DNA of 14,254 nt from an uncultured Planctomycetota bacterium (lineage in GTDB: Bacteria; Planctomycetota; UBA1135; UBA2386): assembly GCA_903925435.1 (NCBI GenBank), contig CAIYFF010000447.1, positions 1 to 14,254 of the forward strand. The letters are read 5' to 3'. The translations under genes were made by a program, and so were the position numbers. This document shows positions 14,018 to 14,254 of the stretch, piece after piece (position 1 is the first letter of the stretch; each line of letters begins with the position of its first letter). Below the pieces are notes generated by a model. It was not told where the DNA came from. It saw nothing but the letters and a program-made list of their open reading frames with translations, and searched no databases.

Positions 14018-14254
14018 ATGCGCATCGGCTATCTCGACTGCTGTTCTGGTGTCTCCGGGGACATGTGGGTGGGGGCCCTGCTCGACGCGGGCCTGCCGCT
14101 AGCGGACCTGCGCGAGGTCGTGGCGTCGCTGCAATTGCCCGGTGTCACCGTGCGCAGCGAGCGTGTCTTGCGCGCCAGCATCGGCGGGACTCGCTTCGTC
14201 GTCGAACTGCACGGCAGGGAGCCTGGGCGGTCGTTGGAGGATCCGGCGCCGGCG
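14018..14254 (+). CDS. larC: Nickel-pincer cofactor biosynthesis protein LarC, N-terminal part
   Basis: The first 79 residues are in the window and the frame is open at its end. The opening MRIGYLDCCSGVSGDMWVG followed by ALLDAGLPL matches the LarC (formerly DUF111) N-terminal signature D-C-x-SGxSGDM-x-x-GAL-x-DAG. The following segment VTVRSERVLRASIGGTRF fits the family's next conserved strand. LarC inserts nickel into the pyridinium dithiocarboxylate cofactor in a CTP-dependent reaction, completing the nickel-pincer nucleotide used by lactate racemase and related racemases/epimerases. LarB and LarE would be expected downstream. The 133-nt spacer shared with the divergent HEAT gene (13885-14017) shows no clear promoter or Shine-Dalgarno sequence. 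The gene is incomplete only because the window ends. Confidence 0.9.
   Translation, partial: MRIGYLDCCSGVSGDMWVGALLDAGLPLADLREVVASLQLPGVTVRSERVLRASIGGTRFVVELHGREPGRSLEDPAPA

Overview
This is a GC-rich bacterial window (by eye about two thirds G+C) with close gene packing: ten complete protein genes, two partial ones at the ends and one gene on the minus strand. The mix is consistent with a Planctomycetota-like or other deep-branching Gram-negative lineage: housekeeping genes scattered outside their classical operons, a lone ribosomal protein L3 gene, an exported HEAT-repeat protein and a polysaccharide ABC permease. No rRNA gene or lineage marker is present, so that placement is an inference. 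I saw no tRNA, rRNA, CRISPR array, insertion sequence, phage gene or toxin-antitoxin pair. Many long open frames on the opposite strand are codon-bias shadows of the real genes.

Layout. (1) 2-541: 3' part of an Hal2/CysQ-type 3'(2'),5'-bisphosphate nucleotidase. (2) 655-1599: ABC-2 polysaccharide export permease, with no ATPase gene beside it. (3) 1600-1819: spacer with a strong GC hairpin and a good promoter candidate, then rplC (L3, with a basic insertion) and a 55-residue basic protein I do not recognise. (4) 2811-5372: a BaiN/YhiN-type flavoprotein followed closely by mnmE (tRNA-modification GTPase). (5) 5426-10169: a promoter candidate, then nrdR, a stand-alone ATP-cone protein overlapping nrdR by 38 nt, and smc only 4 nt further on. 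(6) 10219-12400: an SDR and an FAD-dependent oxidase that closely resemble DprE2 and DprE1, the two-enzyme epimerase that makes polyprenyl-phosphoryl-arabinofuranose. (7) 12412-13884, minus strand: secreted or lipid-anchored HEAT-repeat protein. (8) 14018 to the end: N-terminus of LarC (nickel-pincer cofactor synthesis).

How the genes fit together. NrdR and the ATP-cone protein form a likely nucleotide-sensing pair controlling ribonucleotide reductase, and their transcript runs on into the chromosome-organising SMC protein. The DprE-like pair would give a lipid-linked D-arabinofuranose donor for a surface glycan, a job thematically close to the polysaccharide exporter 9 kb upstream. L3, the small basic protein and MnmE belong to translation. 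The points most worth following are the DprE1/DprE2-like pair in a non-actinobacterial setting, with Ala where the mycobacterial enzyme has its inhibitor-reactive Cys; the nrdR/ATP-cone/smc chain; and the L3 plus unknown basic protein unit.
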